64,000 bases of DNA, taken from contig NZ_CYRX01000024.1 of the NCBI RefSeq assembly GCF_001458315.1, positions 1 through 64,000 on the forward strand. Direction: 5' to 3'. The translations under genes and the position numbers were made by a program. Shown in pieces: positions 33,477 through 40,267 of this stretch; within the stretch, counting starts at the first letter, position 1; every line of letters starts with the position of its first letter. This DNA comes from Thalassobacter stenotrophicus. GTDB lineage: Bacteria; Pseudomonadota; Alphaproteobacteria; Rhodobacterales; Rhodobacteraceae. Below the pieces are notes generated by a model, which searched no databases, was not told the DNA's origin, and was given only the letters and a program-made list of their open reading frames with translations.

Positions 33477-34334
33477 TTAGTTGCGGACCGAAGGGCCCTC
33501 GACGCTGAGGCCATTGCCGCGCGAAGCGACATACAACTCAAGGGCGACGAAATCAGCCGAACCGGGCTTGAACGTTTCGGCGCGTGTGTCACGGACACAG
33601 CCCTTGAAACGTGCATGCACGGAATTGAGCTTGGTGTTTTTCAGACGGTACGTTGGGAAACCGTTGATCTGACCTTGGCTCAGGTGGTCGGCACGGATCA
33701 TCATGCCATAGCTGTCTTCGTGGCAGTTGGCGCACGAAAGCTCCAGCTGACCGGTGCGGGTGTAATACAGTTCTTTGCCCTGCTCCCACATGGATTGCGC
33801 AGGACCGTCAATCGCGACGTTCACGGGCATCCCACGGGATACGGACGAAATAAGCGCGGTCATGTTGGTCATGTCCCCGCCTGTGTATTTCCACTTATCG
33901 GCGCCCATCTGGTTTTCACGGCAGTCGTTGATCTGCATTTCCAGGGTGCGCACTTCACCAGCGGCCTCATTCCACTTGGGGTAAACCGCACGCACACCGC
34001 GCAGCGATTCCACATCCTCGTGGCACGACGCGCAGGAATTACCCTTGGTGCCGTCAGCCGTGCTCCACACTTCGGCTGCCGCCTCGACGAAAATCATCGC
34101 GGGGTTTTCGAAGTCGTCCATTTGCAGCGCCTGCGTCTCATCGGCGCGGAAACGCCAGCCGGAGTACACCGTGCTGAGGTTTTCAGTATGCGCCGGAGCC
34201 GCAGCTTCGGTGATCATTTCGATCTCTTCGTTGACGACCAGTTGGTCGGTGTCCGGCTCTGCGTTGGCCCCTGCGGCCACACAAGCGGCTGCAGCAAAGG
34301 CAATGGCACGGGTCAGTGTCTGGGGTCTGTTCAC
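33477..34334 (-). CDS. soxA: SoxA dihaem cytochrome c, L-cysteine S-thiosulfotransferase subunit
   Basis: Catalytic subunit of SoxAX, which joins thiosulfate to the SoxY cysteine (285 residues). The start is GTG at 34334: GGAGG lies seven bases upstream and a signal peptide (FAAAACVAAGANA) follows; upstream in-frame sequence overlaps soxZ. Haem sites are CASCH (Cys101/104) and CANCH (Cys201/204), making this the dihaem type. Cys138 (NDCRE) is a likely haem ligand and Cys246 (FKGCVRD) the active-site cysteine that becomes a persulfide in known SoxA. It lies just before an internal terminator. Confidence 0.94.
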   Translation of the reverse strand: MNRPQTLTRAIAFAAAACVAAGANAEPDTDQLVVNEEIEMITEAAAPAHTENLSTVYSGWRFRADETQALQMDDFENPAMIFVEAAAEVWSTADGTKGNSCASCHEDVESLRGVRAVYPKWNEAAGEVRTLEMQINDCRENQMGADKWKYTGGDMTNMTALISSVSRGMPVNVAIDGPAQSMWEQGKELYYTRTGQLELSCANCHEDSYGMMIRADHLSQGQINGFPTYRLKNTKLNSVHARFKGCVRDTRAETFKPGSADFVALELYVASRGNGLSVEGPSVRN

Positions 34335-34365
34335 CTTGAGTCCTCCCTCACGCGGTGTTGGTCGT

Positions 34366-34695
34366 TCAGCCGATCTTGATGGACTTCGTTTCCTCGTAGA
34401 CCGAACCGTCATCGTCGTACCACGTGAATTTGAATTCGCCGGCCTCAGGCACGACAGCATCAAACTGGAAGTACGGATTGGTTGAGATCGCAGGCTCAAG
34501 CGCCACGTCCACCACGTTTTCGCCGTTAAATTCGGTCGTGAAACGGTTGATGATCGAGCGTGGGATGGGGTTGCCATCGCTGTCTTTACGCTGGCCGCTT
34601 TCCATTTTGTGACTGATCAACGTCTTGATAGTGATCGTTTCGCCAGCTGCCGCTGTTTTGGGAACTTTGACCCGGGGTTTTACACCAGATGCCAT
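34366..34695 (-). CDS. soxZ: SoxZ, sulfur carrier complex subunit
   Basis: The 109-residue partner of SoxY; an Ig-like protein without a signal peptide that is exported with SoxY. Recognisable features are KPRVKVPKTAAAGETITIKTLISHKMESGQRKD and NPYFQFDAVVPEAGEFKFTWYDDDG, standard for the family. A good ribosome site (AAGGAG) precedes the ATG. It sits between soxY and soxA with short gaps. Confidence 0.94.
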   Translation of the reverse strand: MASGVKPRVKVPKTAAAGETITIKTLISHKMESGQRKDSDGNPIPRSIINRFTTEFNGENVVDVALEPAISTNPYFQFDAVVPEAGEFKFTWYDDDGSVYEETKSIKIG

Positions 34696-34719
34696 TGGTT
34701 ATCTCCTTGTAATCTAATG

Positions 34720-35142
34720 TTAGCCGCCGCAGCCGCCGATGGTCACTTTGACGTTGGCCTTGGCCATCTGGAACGAACCGTCTTCCATCTTGGCGACGGC
34801 GACAACGTTCTGCGTCGTGGCAAGGCGGATACGTGTGGCAGCACTGCGCGAGGCGCTGAGCGGACCAAACTTAAAGGTCGCAACGCCGGGTGTTGGGTTG
34901 CCGTCAGCAAACAGCGTGATCGCGACTGCGCCGGGGGCGTCAACAGCGACAGGCACCGTATTACCGTTTTCCGCGATTTCAGGTGCGGTGATTGTGATCG
35001 CGCCTTCGCCAGCTTCCGCGCCGCCTGTCAACGCAGCAATCGCGTCGTCGGTCAGGCTTGCGTAGGCGGATGCGCCTGTGATGCTCGCGATAGCGAACGT
35101 GCTGGCGCCGATTGCGAGCAGCTTACGCCGTGTCAGTTCCAT
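34720..35142 (-). CDS. soxY: SoxY, sulfur-carrying subunit
   Basis: Carries the pathway intermediates on the cysteine of its flexible C-terminal arm: the protein ends in VTIGGCGG with Cys138 of 140. The Tat-type signal is ELTRRKLLAIGASTFAIASI. I take the ATG at 35142 because GGAG is six bases upstream; an ATG four codons earlier has no ribosome site. Co-transcribed with soxX (21 bases upstream) and soxZ. Confidence 0.95.
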   Translation of the reverse strand: MELTRRKLLAIGASTFAIASITGASAYASLTDDAIAALTGGAEAGEGAITITAPEIAENGNTVPVAVDAPGAVAITLFADGNPTPGVATFKFGPLSASRSAATRIRLATTQNVVAVAKMEDGSFQMAKANVKVTIGGCGG

Positions 35143-35163
35143 GTTTGGCTCCATCTTGTAGAG

Positions 35164-35640
35164 TTAATCGTATTTGAGGGTCATCAGGTAAGCGACGACA
35201 TCCTCGATCTCTTGTGCGGTCAGGAGAGGCTTAACCTCGCCCTCGGGGTGTGCTTTGCCGGTGTAGGCATCGCCCAAGCGGGTAAACCCGGAGGTTTTGT
35301 AGAACGACGGCATCATGCTGCCCTCGAACATGATCTTTGCGTTGGCAACGATCCCACGCAGCTCTGCTTCGCTCCAGCGGTCGGCGACGCCATCCAGCAT
35401 CGGGCCGATTTCGCCGTGGAACGGCAGGTGGTTCAGCGCGGTGACTTCATGACATGCGATGCAGTTGCCCGCACCTTTGTTCATGATGACTGCCCCGTTT
35501 TCGGCATTGCCCGGCGTGCCCGTCAGTGAGGTGGCAACAGCACCGTCCACGTAGGCCACATCCTGAGGCTTAACGATCTCTGCCGTTACTCCGGTAGCGG
35601 TCAATGCGATGGCCGCTGCGGCCAGAAATGCAATTTTCAT
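35164..35640 (-). CDS. soxX: SoxX monohaem cytochrome c
   Basis: Electron-accepting subunit of SoxAX (158 residues). A signal peptide ends at GVTA (residue 20), the single haem is at CIACHEV (Cys60, Cys63, His64) and the methionine ligand is probably in MMPSFYKTSGF. GGGAGG precedes the ATG. It is first of the soxXYZABCDEF run, and the promoter region upstream holds an ATTC-N8-GAAT dyad. Confidence 0.94.
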   Translation of the reverse strand: MKIAFLAAAAIALTATGVTAEIVKPQDVAYVDGAVATSLTGTPGNAENGAVIMNKGAGNCIACHEVTALNHLPFHGEIGPMLDGVADRWSEAELRGIVANAKIMFEGSMMPSFYKTSGFTRLGDAYTGKAHPEGEVKPLLTAQEIEDVVAYLMTLKYD

Positions 35641-35667
35641 GCGTCCTCCCTAGGTCGATTCATTGCC

Positions 35668-35695
35668 CTTATAGGTTGCACACTACGGGATACAA
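35668..35695 (-). promoter_or_regulatory. candidate soxX promoter
   Basis: On the minus strand TTGTAT (35695-35690) and TATAAG (35673-35668) are 16 bases apart, a plausible -35/-10 pair about 30 bases before the soxX start. The -35 is weak. Confidence 0.35.
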
Positions 35696-35713
35696 TGGAC
35701 GCAACGCAATATT

Positions 35714-35733
35714 AAATTCAATAACTTGAATTT
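35714..35733. promoter_or_regulatory. ATTC-N8-GAAT dyad upstream of soxX
   Basis: AAATTCAA-TAAC-TTGAATTT is a perfect eight-base inverted repeat containing ATTC-N8-GAAT (35716-35731). It lies in the 152-base gap before soxX and is the strongest candidate operator for SoxR. Confidence 0.7.
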
Positions 35734-35792
35734 TTCTATTTGTTTCGCTCACGCAGAAATTATCGCAATATTCTTTTTGCGCCCGCAGAAAG

Positions 35793-36353
35793 TCATTCAT
35801 TTTGCTCAGAAAATTTTCTGGCATGGTACTTCTGAAAAGGCTCATCTCCGGCGTAGCCTTGCTCAACAACCCAAGTCAAAAGGTTGAGCGTTGTCCACCG
35901 TCCAAAGGCCCCTGGCATGTGAACAACCGCAGCTTGTGGCGCGGACATAGGGTCTTCAACCTTTTGGGGAAAGAAATAGAGGCTCGGCGTGAACAACGCG
36001 CCCCACCGTTTGACCATGTCTTTTTCGGGCAAGGTTGTGCCGTCAAAATCCGTCACCTCGACGTCGCCGAACATGTTGATCTGCACCACAAAGAAATGCT
36101 CGTCGATATAATCGGCCACCTCGGGCACCACAAAGACCTCTTCGTGCATCTTCTTGCAATAGATGCAGCCGCGCTGCTCAATCAGGATCATCAGGCGTTT
36201 GCCCTCGGCCGTGGCTTCGGCAAGGTCTTCGTTCAGATCCTTGAACGTATCTCGCATCCAAGAGGCTTTGTGCAGGCCATCATCGCCAATATTAGCCGCG
36301 AAAGTCGCCGTGGCGAACAGGCAAGTCCAAATCAATGTCATCAAGAATTTCAT
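35793..36353 (-). CDS. soxW: SoxW periplasmic thioredoxin
   Basis: A 186-residue exported thioredoxin with a signal peptide (LIWTCLFATATFA) and the redox motif RGCIYCKKMHEEV; the cis-proline loop is normal (FTPSLYFF). It receives electrons from SoxV and reduces periplasmic targets, probably SoxY. The ATG at 36353 has GGGAG seven bases upstream, so nine upstream residues are dropped. It lies 33 bases downstream of soxV. Confidence 0.9.
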   Translation of the reverse strand: MKFLMTLIWTCLFATATFAANIGDDGLHKASWMRDTFKDLNEDLAEATAEGKRLMILIEQRGCIYCKKMHEEVFVVPEVADYIDEHFFVVQINMFGDVEVTDFDGTTLPEKDMVKRWGALFTPSLYFFPQKVEDPMSAPQAAVVHMPGAFGRWTTLNLLTWVVEQGYAGDEPFQKYHARKFSEQNE

Positions 36354-36386
36354 CGGGTTTCTCCCACTCCATGGTTTCATAATCCG

Positions 36387-37127
36387 TCAGCCGAGCGTGC
36401 CAAACCACGGGATATGCTCCAGCATCCAGTTGGCGATAATGTTGATCGAGTTCGTCGCGATCAGAACGCCGAACAGGATCAAAAAGGCCCCCATCAGCTT
36501 TTCCATCAGGCCAAGATGCCGCCGAAACCGGACCATCCACGCCATGAACGGTCCAATAAACAGGGCGGCGGCAATGAATGGCAGGGTCATGCCCAACCCG
36601 TAGGTGAACAAAAGCCACGCCCCCTGCCCTGCGGTGTCCTGTCCCGCGGCTGTGAACAGGATCGCGGCCAGCACCGGCCCGACGCAAGGCGTCCAGCCAA
36701 AGGCAAACGCCAGCCCGATCACGTAGGCGCCAATAAGGCTGACGTTCGATGTGGTGCCCGCGTCCGCGCGAAACTGCCGGTACAGCACGCCGATGCGTAC
36801 AACGCCTAGGAAATGCAGCCCCATCGCGATGATGATAGCCGCCGCGACCCACCGCAAAACGTCAAAGTATTCACGGACCATTCCGCCAAAAACCGTCGCA
36901 GTCGCGCCCAGCCCCACAAAGACCGTGATCACCCCCAACGCAAAGCAGCACGCCGCAATCACCGCGCGGATCCGCACTGCGCGCGACACTTCTGCCTGCG
37001 CCGAAATCTGGTTCATCCCGACGCCCGCAAGATAGCTCAGGTAGAACGGCACAATCGGCAAAATGCAGGGTGACAAGAAAGACAGCAGGCCTGCAAATAG
37101 CGCGCCGAAAAGGGTAACATCGAACAT
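36387..37127 (-). CDS. soxV: SoxV, CcdA-like membrane thiol transporter
   Basis: A six-helix membrane protein of 246 residues that moves electrons from cytoplasmic thioredoxin to SoxW. The cysteine motifs are LLSFLSPCILPIVPFYLSYL and AFGWTPCVGPVLAAILF. It diverges from soxS, and the shared promoter carries a near-match to the ATTC-N8-GAAT dyad. Identity is supported by position next to soxW and soxX. Confidence 0.92.
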   Translation of the reverse strand: MFDVTLFGALFAGLLSFLSPCILPIVPFYLSYLAGVGMNQISAQAEVSRAVRIRAVIAACCFALGVITVFVGLGATATVFGGMVREYFDVLRWVAAAIIIAMGLHFLGVVRIGVLYRQFRADAGTTSNVSLIGAYVIGLAFAFGWTPCVGPVLAAILFTAAGQDTAGQGAWLLFTYGLGMTLPFIAAALFIGPFMAWMVRFRRHLGLMEKLMGAFLILFGVLIATNSINIIANWMLEHIPWFGTLG

Positions 37128-37152
37128 GCCGCAGGGGTCCTTGCCTTGTGAT

Positions 37153-37168
37153 ATTCAAACATTAGATT
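37153..37168. promoter_or_regulatory. near-consensus ATTC-N8-GATT site between soxV and soxS
   Basis: ATTCAAACATTAGATT matches ATTC-N8-GAAT at seven of eight fixed positions. It lies between the divergent soxV and soxS genes, 42 bases before the soxS start. Confidence 0.5.
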
Positions 37169-37210
37169 ATGATAAGTGATAGATTTTCGTCAATAAGAGC
37201 CGCGCACCCC

Positions 37211-37573
37211 ATGCTCAAACCATTGGCCATTTTGCTTTTTACTCTGCTGCCCCAAACCGTTGTGGCGGACGTCCGGCTATTCATGGCTGAGGAACGGGGC
37301 TGTTATTGGTGTGCGCAGTGGAATGAGGAAATCTCTCACATCTACCCCAAAACGCCCGAGGGCCGGACCGCCCCGCTGGTGCGCTATGACCTTCATGGCG
37401 ACACCCCGGATGTGGCATTCGTGCGCCGCGTCAGCTTTACGCCGACCTTCATTTTGGTCCAAGACGGCGTTGAGGTGGGTCGGATCGAAGGCTATCCGGG
37501 TGAAGATTTTTTCTGGGGATTGCTCGGCAAAATGTTTGATCGTGCAAATATCCCTTTTGACGAGGCGGGCTGA
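37211..37573 (+). CDS. soxS: SoxS thioredoxin-like protein
   Basis: A 120-residue exported thioredoxin-fold protein: signal peptide (LAILLFTLLPQTVVA), redox motif RGCYWCAQWNEEI and cis-proline loop SFTPTFIL. In Paracoccus-type clusters SoxS keeps SoxY reductively active. The ATG at 37211 directly begins the signal peptide; an ATG at 37169 would add 14 polar residues and abuts the operator dyad. Six bases separate it from soxR. Confidence 0.9.
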   Translation: MLKPLAILLFTLLPQTVVADVRLFMAEERGCYWCAQWNEEISHIYPKTPEGRTAPLVRYDLHGDTPDVAFVRRVSFTPTFILVQDGVEVGRIEGYPGEDFFWGLLGKMFDRANIPFDEAG

Positions 37574-37579
37574 TCGACT

Positions 37580-37963
37580 ATGACACCCAATATGACAAGC
37601 CAAGCCGACACCTCTGCGAGCCAAGCCTCGCGCCTACCCGTCTTTGACGCCAACACCTGCCCGGACGATATGGAACGGATGATGGACAACGCCCAGCGCG
37701 CGTCCAACTTCCTGAAAGCGATCAGTCATGAGGGCCGCTTGATGATCCTGTGCCATTTGGCATCAGGGGAAAAGTCGGTAACGGAGCTAGAGGAATTGCT
37801 GTCCGCGCGCCAAGCGGCCGTGTCCCAACAGCTGTCGCGCCTGCGCCTTGAAGGCCTTGTGACCCCGCGCCGTGACGGCAAGGCGATCTACTACAGGTTG
37901 ACAGATGACCGCCCCAAACAGATCATGGAAGTTGTATACGACCTATTCTGCCGGGAGGATTGA
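37580..37963 (+). CDS. soxR: SoxR, ArsR-family repressor of sox genes
   Basis: A 127-residue winged-helix repressor. The DNA-reading helix is SARQAAVSQQLSRLRLEGLV and the wing RRDGKAIYYRL. Three cysteines are present: Cys27, Cys58 (MILCHLAS) and Cys124 (YDLFC). Cys58 and Cys124 are 66 apart, the same spacing as Cys41 and Cys107 of the persulfide sensor SqrR, and the flanking motifs agree. It should release DNA when a polysulfide bridge forms between them. Likely targets are the ATTC-N8-GAAT dyads in this window. Confidence 0.9.
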   Translation: MTPNMTSQADTSASQASRLPVFDANTCPDDMERMMDNAQRASNFLKAISHEGRLMILCHLASGEKSVTELEELLSARQAAVSQQLSRLRLEGLVTPRRDGKAIYYRLTDDRPKQIMEVVYDLFCRED

Positions 37964-38003
37964 GCCAACAAGCCCCTTGCAAACAGGTTAGGGGAGGGCT
38001 CTC

Positions 38004-39056
38004 GTGCTAGACGTACTCGGAGAAGCGAACACTGTTGCACTCATCGGATTGATGGGTGGCATAGCGCTTGGAATGGCCGCGCGGTTTGGGCGGTTCTGCA
38101 CATTGGGTGCTATCGAAGACTACCTCTATGGCGGTGACGATCTGCGCCTGCGGATGTGGGCCATCGCGATCGGCGTGGCGATCTTGGGCACACATATCGC
38201 CCTGAGCCTTGGCTGGTTCGGCACCGACGGCGTCACCTATCTGGACCGCAAGTGGAACCCCGTTGGTACAATCATCGGCGGGCTGATGTTTGGCTACGGC
38301 ATGGCGCTGAGCGGCAATTGCGGCTACGGCGCGCTGGCGCGTTTGGGGGGCGGCGATCTGCGCGGGTTTGTCATCGTATTAGTGATGGGGTTGTCCGCTT
38401 ATTTCGTGATGTCCGGCCCGCTCGCCTCCACACGCGTTTGGCTGTTTCCGATTGAGGACAACGCGCTTCAACCACAGGGCTTTACGCAGCTATTCGATGG
38501 TTTTGGCATTTCGCCCCTGACGACGGGGCTTTTGTTTGGCGGCGGTCTTCTGCTGTTCGCCCTCTCCAAATCTGAGATGCGGCACAGTCCTTCCAAGGTC
38601 TTTTGGGGTGCTGTCGTTGGCCTTGCGATTGTGTCCGGCTGGCTCGGCACATACTGGATCGCGACCACAGGGTTTGAGGTTGAACCTATCGAGACCCATG
38701 CCTTTGCCGCCCCTTTGGGGGATACGATTTACTACAGCATGACCGCCTCGGGCAACGCGCTGTCGTTTAGCGTCGGATCGGTACTGGGTGTGGTGATCGG
38801 CGCGGCTTTTGGCTCTTATTCCAAGGGCCACTTCCGGTGGGAGGCCTGTGATGACCCACGCGAATTGCGCCGCCAGATGACGGGTGCTGCGATAATGGGA
38901 CCCGGGGCGATCCTTGCGATGGGGTGCAGCGTGGGCCAAGGGATTTCGGCGTTCTCGGTCCTTGCCTACAGCGCGCCAGTCACTTTTGCCGCCATCTTTC
39001 TAGGAGCAGCCTTGGGCTTGCGCCAGTTGATCACGGGCTTTGCCGCGATTGACTGA
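38004..39056 (+). CDS. YeeE/YedE-family transporter (TsuA-like)
   Basis: A 350-residue membrane protein with nine to ten helices and the three cysteine motifs of this family: RFGRFCTLGAIEDY, MALSGNCGYGALARLGGG and AMGCSVGQGISAFSVLAYSAP. It begins with GTG at 38004, preceded by GGGGAGGG. It follows soxR by 40 bases, so it may be in the soxSR transcript. Thiosulfate or another sulfur compound is the expected cargo, inferred from family and context. Confidence 0.87.
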   Translation: MLDVLGEANTVALIGLMGGIALGMAARFGRFCTLGAIEDYLYGGDDLRLRMWAIAIGVAILGTHIALSLGWFGTDGVTYLDRKWNPVGTIIGGLMFGYGMALSGNCGYGALARLGGGDLRGFVIVLVMGLSAYFVMSGPLASTRVWLFPIEDNALQPQGFTQLFDGFGISPLTTGLLFGGGLLLFALSKSEMRHSPSKVFWGAVVGLAIVSGWLGTYWIATTGFEVEPIETHAFAAPLGDTIYYSMTASGNALSFSVGSVLGVVIGAAFGSYSKGHFRWEACDDPRELRRQMTGAAIMGPGAILAMGCSVGQGISAFSVLAYSAPVTFAAIFLGAALGLRQLITGFAAID

Positions 39057-39148
39057 GCAGGGTTTGTCGGCTTGCGATCCCGCATAGGCTTGGGCACAGT
39101 ACCGGTTCATGAGCGGCCTCGCCGCGCGACCCAAAGGCCCGTCACCCC

Positions 39149-40267
39149 GTGCGTTTTCTTCACACCGCAGACCTGCATCTGGCCAAACCTTTTGGCCGAT
39201 TTGATGAGGACACACGCGCCGCTTTGCGTCACGCACGGCTGACGGCTCTGCGCGCGATTGGACAGGCCGCGCGGGACCACAAGGCTGATGTCATCGTCAT
39301 CGCCGGGGACACGTTTGACGCGGAAACACCGCCCGCGAAAACCATCAACCGCGCGCTTCGTACCATCGCCGACGTGCCAGAGGTGACATGGGTTTTGATG
39401 CCCGGCAACCACGACAGCCTCGCCGCGGTTGAGCTGTGGGAGCGGATTGCCCGCGACGCGCCCGACAACTTGCGCCTCGCCCTCGCACCGGAGGTAATTG
39501 AGATTGGGGAGGATGTCGCGATCCTGCCCTGCCCGCCCACCGTGCGTGCGCCCGGCATGGACCTGACGGCATGGACCGCACAATACGAAACACCGGGGCG
39601 CATCCGCATCGGCCTTGCCCATGGGGGCGTCGTCGATTTCGGGTCCGAGGCTGCGACGCCCGCGATCATCCCCCCGAACCGAGCCGAAACGGCTGGGCTA
39701 GATTACCTCGCCCTCGGCGATTGGCACGGACAAATGCAGCTGACCCCGCGCACATGGTACGCGGGGACGCCGGAGCCCGATAGTTTTAAGGGTCACCCAC
39801 CGGCCGGGGCGCTGTTGGTCGATATCCCGGCCCCCGGAGCCGAGCCTGTTGTCACCCCAATACATTTGGGCACGTTCCAGTGGCACGACCTGAACTTACA
39901 GTGCCTTGAGGGGGTCGATCCGCTCGACCAACTGGCCCAGACGTTGCCTCAGAAAGACCGTGACACGGCGCTTGTGAAACTCACGCTCAGCGGTCGATTG
40001 GGGCTGTCGGATCATGCTGCACTCTTGTCCGCCTGTGAGGGGTTGCGCGAAGACTTTCACCACTTTGAGGTGCATGCAGATACCCTTGGCATCGCACAAT
40101 CTGTGACCGATCTGGACCTGATCGCAGAGGCCGGTGCCCTGCGCACAGCGGCAGACAACTTGATGGCCGCCACGGACCTAACAGGTCGCAGCGTTGAGGA
40201 CGCGCAAGTGGCGCAAATCGCACTGACCCACCTCTTTCACCTCGCGCAAGAGGACCGAGAGGCATGA
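39149..40267 (+). CDS. SbcD/Mre11-like metallophosphoesterase
   Basis: A 372-residue nuclease of the calcineurin-like family, probably working on DNA ends with the ATPase encoded next. Metal motifs are HTADLHLAKPFGRFDEDT, VIAGDTFDAETP, MPGNHDS and GLAHGG; DYLALGDWHGQ completes the site. Start is GTG at 39149. It overlaps the ATPase start by four bases (ATGA). The pair resembles SbcCD or YhaOM/YhaN systems rather than canonical E. coli SbcCD. Confidence 0.87.
   Translation: MRFLHTADLHLAKPFGRFDEDTRAALRHARLTALRAIGQAARDHKADVIVIAGDTFDAETPPAKTINRALRTIADVPEVTWVLMPGNHDSLAAVELWERIARDAPDNLRLALAPEVIEIGEDVAILPCPPTVRAPGMDLTAWTAQYETPGRIRIGLAHGGVVDFGSEAATPAIIPPNRAETAGLDYLALGDWHGQMQLTPRTWYAGTPEPDSFKGHPPAGALLVDIPAPGAEPVVTPIHLGTFQWHDLNLQCLEGVDPLDQLAQTLPQKDRDTALVKLTLSGRLGLSDHAALLSACEGLREDFHHFEVHADTLGIAQSVTDLDLIAEAGALRTAADNLMAATDLTGRSVEDAQVAQIALTHLFHLAQEDREA

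Noticed and set aside
35669-35869. A 66-codon minus-strand frame upstream of soxX
   Set aside because: It overlaps the soxW 3' end and the soxX promoter dyad and has no recognisable sequence.
34609-36809. Two plus-strand frames of over 300 codons opposite soxXYZ and soxVW
   Set aside because: Antisense to clear sox genes, with His/Arg-rich unstructured translations.
37169-37210. An upstream ATG for soxS at 37169
   Set aside because: It abuts the regulatory dyad, adds polar residues before the signal peptide and has no ribosome site.
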